Source: Alviniconcha marisindica (lineage: Eukaryota > Mollusca > Gastropoda > Provannidae). From it: a stretch of 64,000 bases of DNA. Shown here in pieces: positions 52,063 through 64,000 of the stretch. The notes under the pieces are model-generated. The model was not told the origin of the DNA. It searched no databases and was given only the letters and a program-made list of their open reading frames with translations. The stretch covers positions 52,501 to 116,500 of the forward strand of contig JABMCL010002926.1 of assembly GCA_018857735.1 (NCBI GenBank), written 5' to 3'. Both the position numbers and the translations under genes were made by a program. Numbering within the stretch: position 1 is the stretch's first letter; every line of letters starts with the position of its first letter.

Positions 52063-53344
52063 CTGGAACAGCCACGGGGAGGAAATCAGCACGACCCCAG
52101 CAACCACTCCAGATGGCCTGGAACTGTCCAGCCAACCTAATGCCCCCCGCCCACCCAACAACCTTCTTGCCGCTCACAAAAAGACTTCCAGAGCATGTTG
52201 GAATTTGGCTAAAAAAAAGACTTCCGGAGCGTGTTGGAATTTGGCTAAAAATACTAACCTTTTAAAGCATTTCGTGAATGCATCCCCTCCTTGCCTATTC
52301 CCCCTCCCCTGAAAGAAAATGCGGAAGTACCATGGGTGTAAATGCCATGCTAGTTTACTGCAAGACCTATGCAATATGTCTCACCGGATAGGTGAGCATC
52401 AGTCATTACTCTTCCTGTTCAATATTTGTTCTGCACAACATAAGTTCATAACCTTGTAATTCCTGCCTTGTGTTAACTGTTATACATGGTGTCTTCCCTT
52501 CAGTTCAAGTGCCCCAGACATGCTTTCAAGCAACTGAGTTCGTTGATGTGACGAATTTTTCCAGCAACTGAGTTCGTTGATGCATTTTCGTATCACAAAC
52601 TGAACTCGTCTAGTCGTGAAGATTGTCTGTTCACAGCAAAAACCATATTTAGTTGACTATTACTAGTTATCTAGTATTGAATATTGTCCATTCAGAGCAA
52701 AAAACATGTTTAGACTATTACTACTCAAATCTGAGTCAAAAGTGGTCAGCCACCTGTGGGTCCATACAAATAATTATGGCACTGGTAAGCTCAGTCAAGT
52801 ACGTATGACCTTACACTTTAGACAGGAGATGATGTGACATTTTGTACAGTGTGTTGCCCCCACCAGAATTGGAAAATCAAAGCCATGCACAGATGATGGG
52901 ATCGAAAACACTGTATCACTACCAGCAAGATCAGAATTGAACCCAAAGCCCCTTTTAAAAGATGGTGGGTTTGTACCACCTAATGTCACTGTCGGCTAAA
53001 GCACTGATTTTTTATTATTTTATTATTGATAACTCAGGTAACCAACTTGTACCACCTAATGTCACTGTTGGCTGAAACACTGATTTAAAAAAAATCAAAA
53101 AATCTTATTATTGATAACTCAGGTAATAATACTACAACACACCTGCCCGGCAAGGTCCTCATAAAATGTTAAAGCTAGTGGGTGGGTGCAAGGGTGGGGC
53201 AAGTCATTGGTCTGTGGGCCCTGAGGGGTAGGGCTACCCAGGAGTACCTAGTTTCACCACTCCACCTCCTACCTCCCAAAGCCAGACACTGGGCAGGTTA
53301 GTGGCAAATACCATGATGAGCACAGACCACCAACAGCCTTGGGT

Positions 53345-53400
53345 TTGTTGACCCCCCCAAGGACAAGAGGACCCCCCCCCCCACCCCCACCCCACTTCCC
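53345..53400. repeat. C-rich low-complexity tract
   Basis: CCCCCACCCCCACCCCAC-type sequence within the presumed intron; G-rich on the transcribed-sense strand. Confidence 0.8.
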
Positions 53401-55166
53401 CCATCCCCACCCCATCAAGATGCTGGCAAAGCAAGCAGCTGAAACACAAAGCTAAGCTTCACTTGAACAGGTGGCCAGCTGACTTGACAAAAGACTGGCA
53501 GGCATTTCAAGTTTGCCTGTATCATTCTTTTGTTTTAATTCTCCCTCTCTCTCTCTTTTTTTTTTTTTAAAGAAGAAAAAAAGTTGATGAGGTGACTTGA
53601 AATATCCAGTTCTGCTGAATGGACAGTATCTGCAACTGGTAAAAGTAGTATGAGGATAAGCTGAGAACTCTACTTGTGCTGAAGGTCATCTTGAAAGAGA
53701 GATGGCTGTGTCCCAAAAGGATGGTCGGTCATTGCAGGTATTAACTGTGTTAACAGAACTGTTTTATACAGTGATCTTGTGTGTGTGTGTGTGTGCTGTG
53801 TGTGTGCACGTGCATGCTGTGTGTGTCTGCGTGTGTGTATGTGTGCACCAATGTTAGAGTGCATGTGCAAACATTTTGCAGGATGTCAGCTGTTGATAAA
53901 AACATGTATAATACAAACCTCTGAGGACCTACCCGACTGCTCACCAACACTTTAAAACAATGCTGAACAATATGACGAGCAAGAGGACAGTGATTAAAAT
54001 CATGCGCATAGGGTTAATTAACATGTGGTCAACTAATGGTAAGACAAATACACATGCAAGAACTGTTCATGTTCATCACACGAGCCGAGTGATAAGGGTT
54101 TTACTGTTGCAAATTAATATCGACAACCACAATCATTCATGGAGTGTTGAATGGTAGTTGAAGAACATGTTGCGGGATTCTGATAACAACCCAATCAATG
54201 TGCTACTAAAAATAGCAAATACACCTCCGTTCACATGCCGCACAAAGACAAGACATATCAGTGTACGTACAAATGTTTCAGACCCAGAGGCAAAAATGGC
54301 TGAACTCCTCACTCATTGCAGGCATTCCATAGCAAACCCCATGAAGTAAAATAAAAGAACTGGCAGGCGAGAACAAAAAAACAAAACAAAAAAATCACAC
54401 GCAAAAGAAAAATAACAAGGGTTGATCAGTTTTTTTCCCCTCGGCAAATTAAACTCTTCTCAGACCTCGGTACTGGCTGGCCATGTCCTCGCACAGTTTA
54501 CTATCTAAGCAAAGCACTGATCTAGATATCATCACTGTGAAGAAGTAAAGTAAGCGACTAAGTACCATACCTGCACCCAAATGATAAAGTTTGTTTTCCG
54601 CGACATCCTGCCGCCGACTGTGAAGGTGGGACGCGTTTGTACACAAGTGTACTGAAATGTGTTCGAACCCCTGACTGAAGGCCTGCTGAATCCAAGGAAC
54701 CAAGGGCAATGGTACAGAATGTGATCAGGAGACATTGTGACTATCACCCTGTGTTAGGTCTTTCTCAGCCAATGTTACTGAGTGATCTACCCCAGGGCAG
54801 CAAAATGCACAGGTAAGAAATAAAAAAATAAAAAATCTAAAAATAAATAAAAAAGGTACAGACTAAACACATAAACAGTACTCACAGGGTTGTCAAAAAG
54901 GTTTTTTTCTTTCTTCTGGAGTGGCTTGTTAAGTTTTAAATCCTTGAGCTGTAACTCAAGTACTGTAATTTTTAGGGTGTGTAACCTGGGTCTTCAAGAA
55001 GTGGTAATTTGGTGGCAGGGAACTTTGCTCACATGCAAAAAGAAGTATCAGTACTTACACAAGGGAACATCATGGCTGCTAATGATAATATAGGTACGAT
55101 TGGAATACCACATGTTGCACTGCACTGCACGATCATAAGATAAATTATGCACACAGAAGTTTCTTT

Positions 55167-55189
55167 ACCCCCCCCCCCCCCCCCCCCCC
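55167..55189. repeat. Poly-C tract
   Basis: Uninterrupted run of about 20 C. Confidence 0.9.
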
Positions 55190-55358
55190 AAAGAATGGAC
55201 AAGCTGCTGACTGGGTTATTTTGCCTGCCTCATAAAACCTGTTTCTCAGGTGTCTGGAAATTATCTTTATAATTACAGACTCCATGGATAATGACAGTCA
55301 AACAAAAAGCCCTTCGGCAATTTACAAACCACACTGTCCAAACTGGAATCCTTGGTAC

Positions 55359-55530
55359 AGTCAGAAGTAAAAAACTGTGTAGTGTTTTTCAAATTTAAGT
55401 GGCAAACTTTAAAATTATGTATTTTATAAATGTACTTCTACCAAAGTCAGAAGTAAAAAACTGTGTAGTGTTTTTCAAATTTAAGTGGCAAACTTTAAAA
55501 TTATGTATTTTATAAATGTACTTCTACCAA
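55359..55530. repeat. Perfect 86 bp tandem duplication
   Basis: Two adjacent copies of the block from AGTCAGAAGTAAAAAACTGT to ATGTACTTCTACCAA appear identical, which suggests a very recent event or an assembly duplication. Confidence 0.9.
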
Positions 55531-56939
55531 AACTGGGTTTTAAACCACCCCCCCAAAAAATCTGCTGTTTTAGTATTAAACTATTAATTGTATTATGCTA
55601 AACTGCTATTACGGGATAGTCAATAGACAAATTGATGGGGCCCTTTTTATGTAATAAAAAGGTTAGTTTTAACAAGAAAAAAAGAAGAAAAAAAGACAGG
55701 ACTGTTTCAAGTGTGTGCAGTGACAGGTTTAGTTTCATTTCTGCATTTACCAGCAAAAATCAGCTACCAATGTCCCTTTGTTTTGCATGTGACTTTGTTT
55801 TAAAAACACCCCCCAAAAACCACAAGCAAGTAAAATGTGCCATGTAAATAGTAAGCAGAATGTTAGTGGACCCATTTTTGTTTTTGTTTTTGATACTGAA
55901 TATGGGAAGTTAATTTCTGGAGAAAAATCAGACCAGATGCGAAACCCTGTGAATATGTAAAATAATTAGCCATCAACAACAAAAGCAAATATTCCATTAC
56001 TTTGCACTTTCACTTCATACTGCATTAAAACTATGGCTGTCATCTTTGCAAAAAACAGTCTATGGTTATAACTCCACTGTGGTTAGATAGCTTTTTTCTG
56101 TGATACCGAAAAAAGCACAATGTGTATTATTAATTATACATAAAAATATATATAAAAATAAGTAAAAAAACAAGAACAAAAACCATGACTTGAGCAGAAT
56201 ATGTATTCCAAGTGGTAACAAATAATGTTTCTTTCATATTGCATGATGAACAGGGCAGAAAGTGAAAAATGTGGTACATATTTTGTTCTGGCCAATTTTG
56301 ACAATGTGTCAATAGGGATTTTTTTTTCTTTCAAATAATAAAGGATCAAATGAAAATCGAAACATTTTGGAAAAGAAGTAGCTCTACACACAGTATTTGT
56401 GAAATATAAAATTATTTCACCTTTTAATGTAATATTTCTTATTCTGATTTATTTTTTATTAAATAACCTTTTCATTATATCATGTACAGTATTCATTAAA
56501 ACAAAACCCACAAATTGTACATGTAGTCTGCTTCTGTTCATGTAAATGTGTTGTGTGTGATTTCTGACCAGAAAGAAAATTCTTCATAAAATTAAAAGAA
56601 ACAAGCTGTTGTACTTGCAGCTATGAATCAAACCAGGTTAAAAAAAAAAATCAAAAAAATTCAACTGAAGGATCACAACACATTCTGAATTTGGAAATGA
56701 TATTACTAGAGTTACCACTTGAGACACCAGGAATAAAACCAAACTCTGATAATCAAAGCACTGACAGTTCTAGGCGAGTGAGCTGACAGAAGGAGGAGCA
56801 GAATGACAACTTTCCAGTTTCTCTTCTTCTTCTTTTCCCCCTCTGTATCTTCTCAAGTCAGATTACTTGCCTGGACTGTTAATGGTTCATAACAATTAGG
56901 GATTGAAGCTGAAAAAACAGTGGGGGACAATAAAATAAA

Positions 56940-57205
56940 ACATACGCCAGAAACTATGGATACTTAGCTTATTAATTACACCCCAAAAATCAATGTATTC
57001 CTGGCAGTGGGAAAGATGTCCCCCGACCCCCACCCCCCCCAAACTATGGATACTTAGCTTATTTAACACACACAAATCAGTTTAATATGGGCAGTGGGAA
57101 ATGCACCCCCTCTCCCCCACCTATGGGTACTTAATTTATTTTACTCCCCCCCCCCCCCCCCCCCCCACAAAAAATACCCCCCTTGCCCCCCCCCCCCCCC
57201 CCCCA
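56940..57205. repeat. ~80-90 bp tandem repeat with poly-C tracts
   Basis: Three units with CTATGGATACTTAGCTTATT and GGCAGTGGGAAA, each followed by C-rich sequence that grows to C-runs of about 20 at 57147-57167 and 57186-57204. Confidence 0.85.
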
Positions 57206-57485
57206 TATGTGCTTAAATCTGCAAAGCAAGGAATTTTAAACACTGCATCTTTGCCTAAAAAGAAAATATACAAAAAACTGTCATATTCATATTACTTTCT
57301 AAACAATTCATGACTGCCTTGTATACTGTATAAACATGCACTGATACAGTGCAGTTGGAATGCAAATTATGCACTAATTTACAAGCCAGTCATTAATTAA
57401 GCAAAAGAGTGGAGTAATTGGAATACACAAAGAGAGTATAACTTTGCTTCATACTTTTTTTCTTTTTTTAAATTTTTTTTGCTGT

Positions 57486-57490
<5 letters not shown>

Positions 57491-57547
<57 letters not shown>
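57491..57547. repeat. (TA)n microsatellite
   Basis: Pure TA run of about 57 bp. Confidence 0.95.
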
Positions 57548-57549
<2 letters not shown>

Positions 57550-58779
57550 TTTCAAATCTGAACACAAATTCAAAATGTTTGGGCATCTTTCATTTCCACC
57601 AAATTCCAGTCAAAATTCATTTTAAACTCATTTTTAAGTCAACATGAAGCTAAATCTTGTGTATGAAAATACTCTTGGTTCTAATTTACTCTAAATCATT
57701 TAATGAGTAAAGCATGTATACTCACAGTGCAAGGGAACTTAAAGACTAAATCCGTAGCTAAAAAACTAAAACCTTACTCAATGCTTAAATGTTTTTTGTT
57801 GTTGTTGTTGTTTTTTGGGGGCGGGGCGGGTGGGGGGGGGGGGAAGAAAAAAAGAAAAAAGGGGAATCTGACTGCAGTGTGTTTGAGAAATAAGCATTGC
57901 TATGTATTATTATATAATTATTTAAAAAGTAATAATAATTATTAAAATAAATTAAAGCGGGAAAGTTGAGAAAGGAAGTTTGACAAAGATGCGAGGTTTT
58001 AAATTCAGATGATGCACCTCAAATTGTGGACCTTTACATATATATATAATTATAATCCATTCAATGTCTAACGAACCCTGCTGATTAGCCTCCCAAATTT
58101 TTGTGAACTGAAGTATCCATAGTTCTCATTCAAAGGGGGGAAAAAACAACAACTGTAATCAAAAGAGATGCCACACTTTCTAACACCTAAGATTATCCAA
58201 ACCTCAAATAGCATGGTACACCGTCGGAACTTCACGATGTTTTCACTTGAGCCAAACCATACGTTCATTATTCATATCAGCGGGCCTGTTCACTCTAGCG
58301 TATGTATCACACAAAAAATGTGTCATACGGCTAGGGGGACTGTTCTCAACTGAAACAAAAGAAGGTTACCAAGGCATGGAGATTACCGATAAATATCAAG
58401 TATTAAAATAAATGAATTACTATGATATGAAATTAACATAATAATAATAATAAACAATGGAGACCACCAAAAAAAAAGTTTGCCTCCCCCCCCAGTATAA
58501 AATGTACTTTGTGCGAAAGCTAATATGAATACAATTACAAATAATAATAAAAATAAGCTAAAAAGACTGACATTCAAAAGGATAAATAAAAATAGCATAC
58601 AATTTACAGTATTAAACGTGGATTACTACAATGTCCTTCGGCGTTTTGAAACTCATACTTTAAAATAAAATTAAAAAAATATTAAAAATGCTTCATAAAT
58701 CAACTCCCTCTACTGAATTATTTTTAAAAACATGTTTGGGCATGACAGAAATATGTGTTAGAGTGTTGGTGCATGTGTG

Positions 58780-58834
58780 TGTCTGCATGCACATGTGTGT
58801 ATGTGTGTGTCTGCATGTACATGTGTGTGTGTGT

Positions 58835-58878
<44 letters not shown>
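58780..58878. repeat. (TG)n microsatellite
   Basis: TG run with GCATGCACATG-type interruptions in its first half. Confidence 0.95.
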
Positions 58879-58879
<1 letters not shown>

Positions 58880-59994
58880 CTGTAAGTGTGTGCACACTGC
58901 ATGGGTCAGGTGCATGCCCCCCTCATGAGTGTGATATTCTCACAGAATATACAGCTAGGGCTTGGGTCATATAGCATACAGTACCAGTTTGCTGAAACAG
59001 GGTTTTTGTCTTTTTTCCTCCCACAATAATTCCGAAGCACTGCTAAGAGAAAAGATGCTTTAGAAATCATCTTCATTTACTCAGTTAGGAGCCATTTACA
59101 TTGGCCAAAAAAAGAAAGAAAAAAAAGAAAAAAGAAAAAAAGTTGTGTTTGGCAGATCTGTAAAAAAAGTGTAAATGCAGAGCTCAATGAAAATGCAGAA
59201 CTCTGAGTCTTAAGGAGGCCAGCCCAAACTGATCCAGGTTTGGGACCAGCAAGGTCTAACTGTAAATGGCTCTTCAGCTTCAACTTTGGGCATTGTTAAT
59301 GTTAGTATGTGAGTGTGTGTGCATGTCTGTGTGTGCATGTCTGTGTGCACATGGGAATGCATTTGTGAATGTGAGAGAGACAAATGTGTGCATGAATACA
59401 CATTTCTGAGGATTTCCAAATGCATTAGGCATGGGTCATGTACATGGCTACTGTTAGCATCAATATATATGTCTTTATATGTTTTGTTTTTTTAAAGGCT
59501 AATTTTTATTAATGCCAGACGTAATTCCTCAAAGTGTTTAGTTGCACAGTTGTGCTCAGTTCTGTCTACTACTTTCAGTGATCATGCTAGACATTTTTGA
59601 AACCGGTTGACATAATGTAAGGTTGCAAAAGTGATTCACAGAAACCAGTCAAACAATCACTGTACTGCTAGAGCTCTGCTAGCAACCACCCTGCTTCCTT
59701 CCCCATCTAGCGCGCACACACACACACACACACACCACTCCACACATTTACACACACATACAAACACTCTCTCTCTCTCAGCTGTGCTGTGTTTTTGAGA
59801 ACCAGTCAAACAAAATAACAGCCGATATGTCTGACTGACTGCTGAATTGTTTTCCAGCATACACTGATCTTAACTGGTAAAACACTGGAAATTACCGGTT
59901 AGCATAAACCCTTACTTTTACCACACAGAACAGAAGAAGCTTAGCATAAACTTTTTTCATTTCTTGTGCCCAAGGTTTAGTATCAACAAACAAG

Positions 59995-60022
59995 GGAGCT
60001 AATTCGTGCTTGAACTTCAAGG
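59995..60022. mobile_element. End fragment of the foldback element family
   Basis: CAAGGGAGCTAATTCGTGCT followed by TGAA resembles the outer end of the element at 23699-23907 (CAAGGGAGTTAATTAGTGCT). No partner end was found nearby. Confidence 0.5.
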
Positions 60023-62076
60023 TTCATCACCAAGGGTTAATGATGAACAGTATTACTGATCAATATTTTATTAAACATTAAATTCTTGTTTTCACCCAAT
60101 CAGAACCTTTCACACTTCTTCCTGTTTAAAGTTTCTGTGGGTATTATATTAAAATACTGTACTACTAACAGTATTACTACTCCCCAATCTATACTTTTTC
60201 TCATGCTGGAAAAATACTAATGGAGTATAGCGTTTCACTATCATTATCAATCACAATGTTTTTATATAAAAATATTTAAAAAATCAGCAATAGCATTAAT
60301 TTTATCCCCCCCATGAACTTTAGTTTACACAACAAACCACACAACAGGGTGTTATTGTTGTTTTTATTTACACTAAACTGAAATTGTAACAAGTGCTAAG
60401 AAACCAAAATGACGATTTCTATTCTGGCTGGCTGGTTTATCTCTAGACTCTAACGCTGATCATTACCAAGACATACAATTACATTATTTTATTTTTAATA
60501 GAAGTACAATTAAAGCTGCAAATAACTCAATAAACTGATAAATGAAAAAAAATTAAGGCCACAAGTAATAAATATTATCAGAACTATGTTATCAAATGTA
60601 TGTATATATAATATTCATGAGAAAATAACCTATGACAGTGTAATTAAAAACTTTAAAAAAGAAATAAAAGGTACCCAGAAATATATAAAGCTCTGAAGCC
60701 CCCTGCTGTATTTTATATAGACTTCAGCAGTTAGGGACACTTTCATTAGTTTCAACCCTTGTGAACCCCTCAGACAAGCTTACAAGTATCTACAGCTCTT
60801 GTTATTCTCTGGTAATGGTACAGAGGTCACATTCATTAATGTGGAAACTGGGATGAAATATTCCATTTTCCTCCAGTGAAATCCACCACAACAAACTGTT
60901 GAAGCTAGGGAGAGAAAAAAAAAGAGAAGAAGTATACAACACTGAAAACTGTAAGTGTAAATTCATACCATCTGGTCAATAAGTCACCTGCATCCCCACC
61001 ATTTTACATTTCCAGTTCTGAAACTGCTAACTGTTCTTGTATACATGTATGCAGTAGTAGTACACTGTAAACTAATAAGAGCTCTGGACACACACTTGGA
61101 AGTCTGCACAGTGCACATTGCCAAGTCTACATAAATCAGAAACTAAAGCAGCACCTTTCACTGTTTCAGTACCATTAAAAAAACAAAAACAAAAAAATTC
61201 TAGTAAAGTTAGCATTACCTGTAGGAGCATTTAACACTGCTTCAGTATCAGTTATGATTTTTTTTCTTCTTGGAATAAAATACATATCAACATTAGTATT
61301 GCAGGAACGGGCAGTGTTTGTGTGTGCGTGTGCGTGCTTTTTTTAAATTTTATTTTTTATTTACTTTTGCGTTCACAATAATCACAGAAAAGGCGAGTTT
61401 CTCTCGGAACAAACTGCTGTGAAAGGACAGGCGAGGGCACGCATGGCACAGGTGACAGTCTCAGCAGCTGGTGTTTCCACCCTGCGAGTTAGATCGCCTT
61501 TGTTCTCTGCTGGCGGGTTTATTTGGGAGGGTTTGTGTCCAAAACTTGCCTTCCCATCCCCACACGGCTGTCCTGTGTTGACACCAGCAATCTTCCTTGC
61601 TGATTCAGCCCTTGTTACGTGTGCTACTCGACACACAACCCTTTGTATCGATCAGAACAGAGGAAATGGCATGAAAACTTCCTCGATTTTGCCTGTGCAG
61701 CAGAAGGCGAGAAAAGATCGTGCTGGCGCCAGGTTTTCACCCACAGCACACTAACCAATCGTGCATCGATGACATTTGTGCAATCTTGACATGCTTCTGG
61801 ACGAACATACAGGAAATCAATACATTGAACGAGTAAAAGAGTGTCCGACGATGACATCTGAGCAAATAATCGAACAAAAGTGACAGAAAAATGTCGTCTG
61901 TTCTCTCAGCTGATAGAGCAAGTCTTTTCAACACAAAGCCTTCTGCGCTTGCGCCACCTGACCTTGCTTGATGTAAACAAACCGAATATTTTCCCGTCTA
62001 AGCCTTGATTCTGCGTCCAGAGCAAATGCAGATGATGCATTGATAACTGACGTTTCCTATAAAATCTTTCACTTAC

Positions 62077-62300
62077 CTCCTCTCTCGCTCAATTGACCAA
62101 AATTGCTCCTTTTGTGGGTGAATTAGCACACTGTTCCTTGTTGTCAATCTGTGTTGATGAATTTTGTACGTCATGTCATTGTCCACCCAATATGGAAATT
62201 TTCGGACTTTTCCGTGTGCATCGGAAACCAACGAGCTGATAAGGGACACCACTCGGCATTATCTTTGCAACAGTTTTCGACTTGAAGGGAAGTAACTCGG
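62077..62300 (-). other. Candidate 5' UTR exon of the BTB gene
   Basis: A strong minus-strand donor (GAGGAG|GTAAGTGA) lies at 62075-62076. The flanking 61.4-62.3 kb stretch has more CpG than its surroundings. Exon start is unknown; no ATG-initiated conserved frame was seen, so it is called untranslated. Confidence 0.4.
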
Positions 62301-62308
62301 GTATTACA

Positions 62309-62316
62309 TGACGTCA
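62309..62316. promoter_or_regulatory. Consensus CRE-like site TGACGTCA
   Basis: The full palindromic cAMP-response element sequence sits about 230 bp upstream of the candidate first donor of the BTB gene on the minus strand. Placement near a CpG-richer region supports a promoter here, though the start site cannot be seen. Confidence 0.4.
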
Positions 62317-62319
62317 TTT

Positions 62320-63570
62320 TCCCACCCACTGCCACAACAATGGTGTATTTTTGTTTTTCAGCAGTAACTACACATTGCTAATCCTGAAACGAAATACATT
62401 ATATAAGATACACAAATAAATGAACAAAATAATTTTGAGAAATGCAGTTAAATGAAGTAAATTTGACGAAAACGGCATGAATAAACATGTAAATTCAACA
62501 AAAAACAACAAACTACTACTACCACCACCGCCACCACCACCAAGAAAGCGCTTTCCAAAGATAGTAAGGCCCATATTATTTACACAACTTTTAAAATCCC
62601 TTCTTAAGCAAAGTGGAATGCATTACGTTTGGCTTGATTTTTGGTCAGTAACAAGAAGCACAACATTGTAAAAATGAACATAATATATCATAATTTATTT
62701 ATTTTTATAAAAAAGATGATGAGGATTGAAGGAAATTAACAAATCTAAACTTTTTTCTTTTCTTTTTATAATAAAGTTGCATAATACACCCTTCAAAAAA
62801 AAAAGCAAAAAGCCAGCAAGGTAGAATGTGATGATGATTATAAGAAGCAGAAATACAACAGCAACAATAACTATCAACAGCAGTATCAGTAAGCAACAAC
62901 AAAAACAACAATGACAACCTTGAGAGCTGGCATCAACAATGAAATGTGATGCACCTATGATGTGTGTGCACATGCATGCATGTGTGTGTGCACTGTAACG
63001 TGCATATATACATGTGTACGTGTGTGCACCCATTTTGCAGATTCTGTCTTAATGTCTGTTGGGACCTTGTTTGCAGTGGGGGTACTATAGTGCATTAGCT
63101 GCAAACTGTAATGCATCATAATGTTGGTAACTTTAGCTTATGATTGATTGGTATGTGGTGGTGGTCTTTGTGGCATGCATTTGCAAACAAATTTATCCCG
63201 TTTTTGTGATGCACTTAGAACTTTGTATATATAAGATTAATTAAATTGTCATTATTATTATTGTTTGTTGTCTTGCACATGCAAATCACATTTTACCTGC
63301 TCACATGTTCCAAGTTTTACTTTGCTGGACATAATGTTGCCTATAACAGCAACTGTTTAGCATGCAGTTAGAATTTTGTTTGTGTTTTTTTGCAGGTAAT
63401 AATTATTTCTGCTTCTTACATAGTGTCACTGATGAAAATATTAGCTGTGCTTTGTGAAGCCATTTTGAATTGTGTTGCTGACTCATTTTGTTTCCTGAGC
63501 ATTGTTAGTTTGATAGACTGTACCAAATACTGACAAAGCATGAACTAGCTTTTAAGTCACTGAATGATTC
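62320..63570. other. Intergenic, no gene recognised
   Basis: AT-rich with a CCACCACCGCCACCACCACC run at 62521-62540 and a SINE-tail-like ATTATTATTATTG near 63255. Nothing coding seen. Confidence 0.5.
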
Positions 63571-63575
63571 TGCAT

Positions 63576-63578
63576 GCA

Positions 63579-63642
<64 letters not shown>
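63576..63642. repeat. (TG)n microsatellite
   Basis: Pure TG run of about 65 bp. The remaining 350 bases to the window end hold no recognised feature. Confidence 0.95.
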
Positions 63643-63644
<2 letters not shown>

Positions 63645-64000
63645 ATTTATTGTTGTTGTTTGTGTGTGTGTTGTTTTGGTGTGGGTTTTTAGTTTTTATC
63701 TATAACAAAGTATAAGCCTTTTTTTTCTTTTCTTTTTTTTAAATGAGGAAAAACTGACATTAGCTACTGATCCAGCATGTCACCCTTAATAAGTTTATTA
63801 GTATGACTGCAATCTCAGTATTGTACATTTTGATTAGTAAATATTTTCTCAGTTTACTTCAAAATAAGTAAGCCAGTTTTAGTCTTTAATTGCTGATCTG
63901 ACGTATCTCCCTTTATTGATCTTGGTATTGTAAAAAGATGAAAAACGAAGGTGGATATGAATTTTATTGAATTAATTTTAATGAAGAGATGATAAATGCT

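Larger units (their letters stand above)
52065..62076 (-). other. Large 5' intron of the BTB gene (inferred)
   Basis: Ten kilobases without a recognised coding exon. Contains short tandem duplications (52170-52250, 52970-53100, 55359-55530), TG/TA microsatellites and several poly-C tracts. The inference rests on the acceptor before 52062 and a consensus minus-strand donor at 62075-62076 with no other candidate gene between them. Confidence 0.45.

Noticed and set aside
54560..54730. Possible polymerase III B box (GGTTCGAACAC on the minus strand) as a tRNA or SINE
   Set aside because: No A box at a suitable distance and no repeated body or tail seen.
61382..61754. Overlapping 84- and 111-codon frames in the CpG-richer region
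   Set aside because: No recognisable protein on either strand; more likely promoter or first-intron sequence of the BTB gene.

Overview
The window is eukaryotic and most likely from a gastropod mollusc. It is AT-rich and intron-rich, with GT-AG splice sites, very long CA/TG and GA/TC microsatellites, minisatellites, a tRNA-derived SINE of a type familiar from molluscs, MITE-like foldback elements and decayed retrotransposon pieces. There is no bacterial organisation. Assignment to a species cannot be made from the sequence.

Four protein-coding genes can be supported. (1) At 448-3258 on the minus strand is a two-exon gene for an unrecognised 570-residue single-pass membrane protein. It has a tiny N-terminus, one hydrophobic helix and a long acidic tail with tyrosine motifs, an in-frame 29-residue repeat and a C-terminal SH3-ligand motif. 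Its intron holds a roughly 450 bp CA microsatellite. (2) At 9424-9930 on the plus strand is MOSMO (modulator of Smoothened), 168 residues in one open exon. (3) At 18705-27743 on the minus strand is a DHRS7-type short-chain dehydrogenase/reductase. I reconstructed it from eight exons whose splice phases all agree, giving 329 residues. (4) At 47760-52056 on the minus strand, with a probable 5' UTR exon near 62.1 kb, is a 427-residue protein. It has a low-complexity Gly/His/Asn/Pro-rich N-terminus, a Cys-rich patch, a coiled coil and a C-terminal KCTD-type (T1) BTB domain.

Repeats and mobile DNA fill most of the rest. Two inverted copies of a ~438 bp terminal-inverted-repeat element lie at 11.46 and 30.54 kb. 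A 209 bp foldback element sits beside exon 4 of the SDR gene. A SINE lies at 14.26-14.73 kb, a possible solo LTR at 28.2 kb, and a non-LTR retrotransposon remnant at 31.1 kb. The stretches 31.4-44.8 kb and 52-62 kb show no recognisable coding exon.

The most striking pattern is that several minisatellites are anchored on 3' splice sites. The units carry the polypyrimidine tract, the AG and the start of the exon. This occurs at the terminal exon (105 bp x4) and exon 2 (117 bp) of the DHRS7-like gene, and at the coiled-coil exon of the BTB gene (54 bp, about ten copies). A similar array of acceptor-like 27-30 bp units abuts the MOSMO start codon, and a 30 bp array abuts exon 7 of the SDR gene. 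Most units are multiples of three bases. In the terminal-exon and BTB arrays the alternative acceptors are all open, so acceptor choice could give proteins with added repeat blocks. Whether this happens needs RNA evidence.
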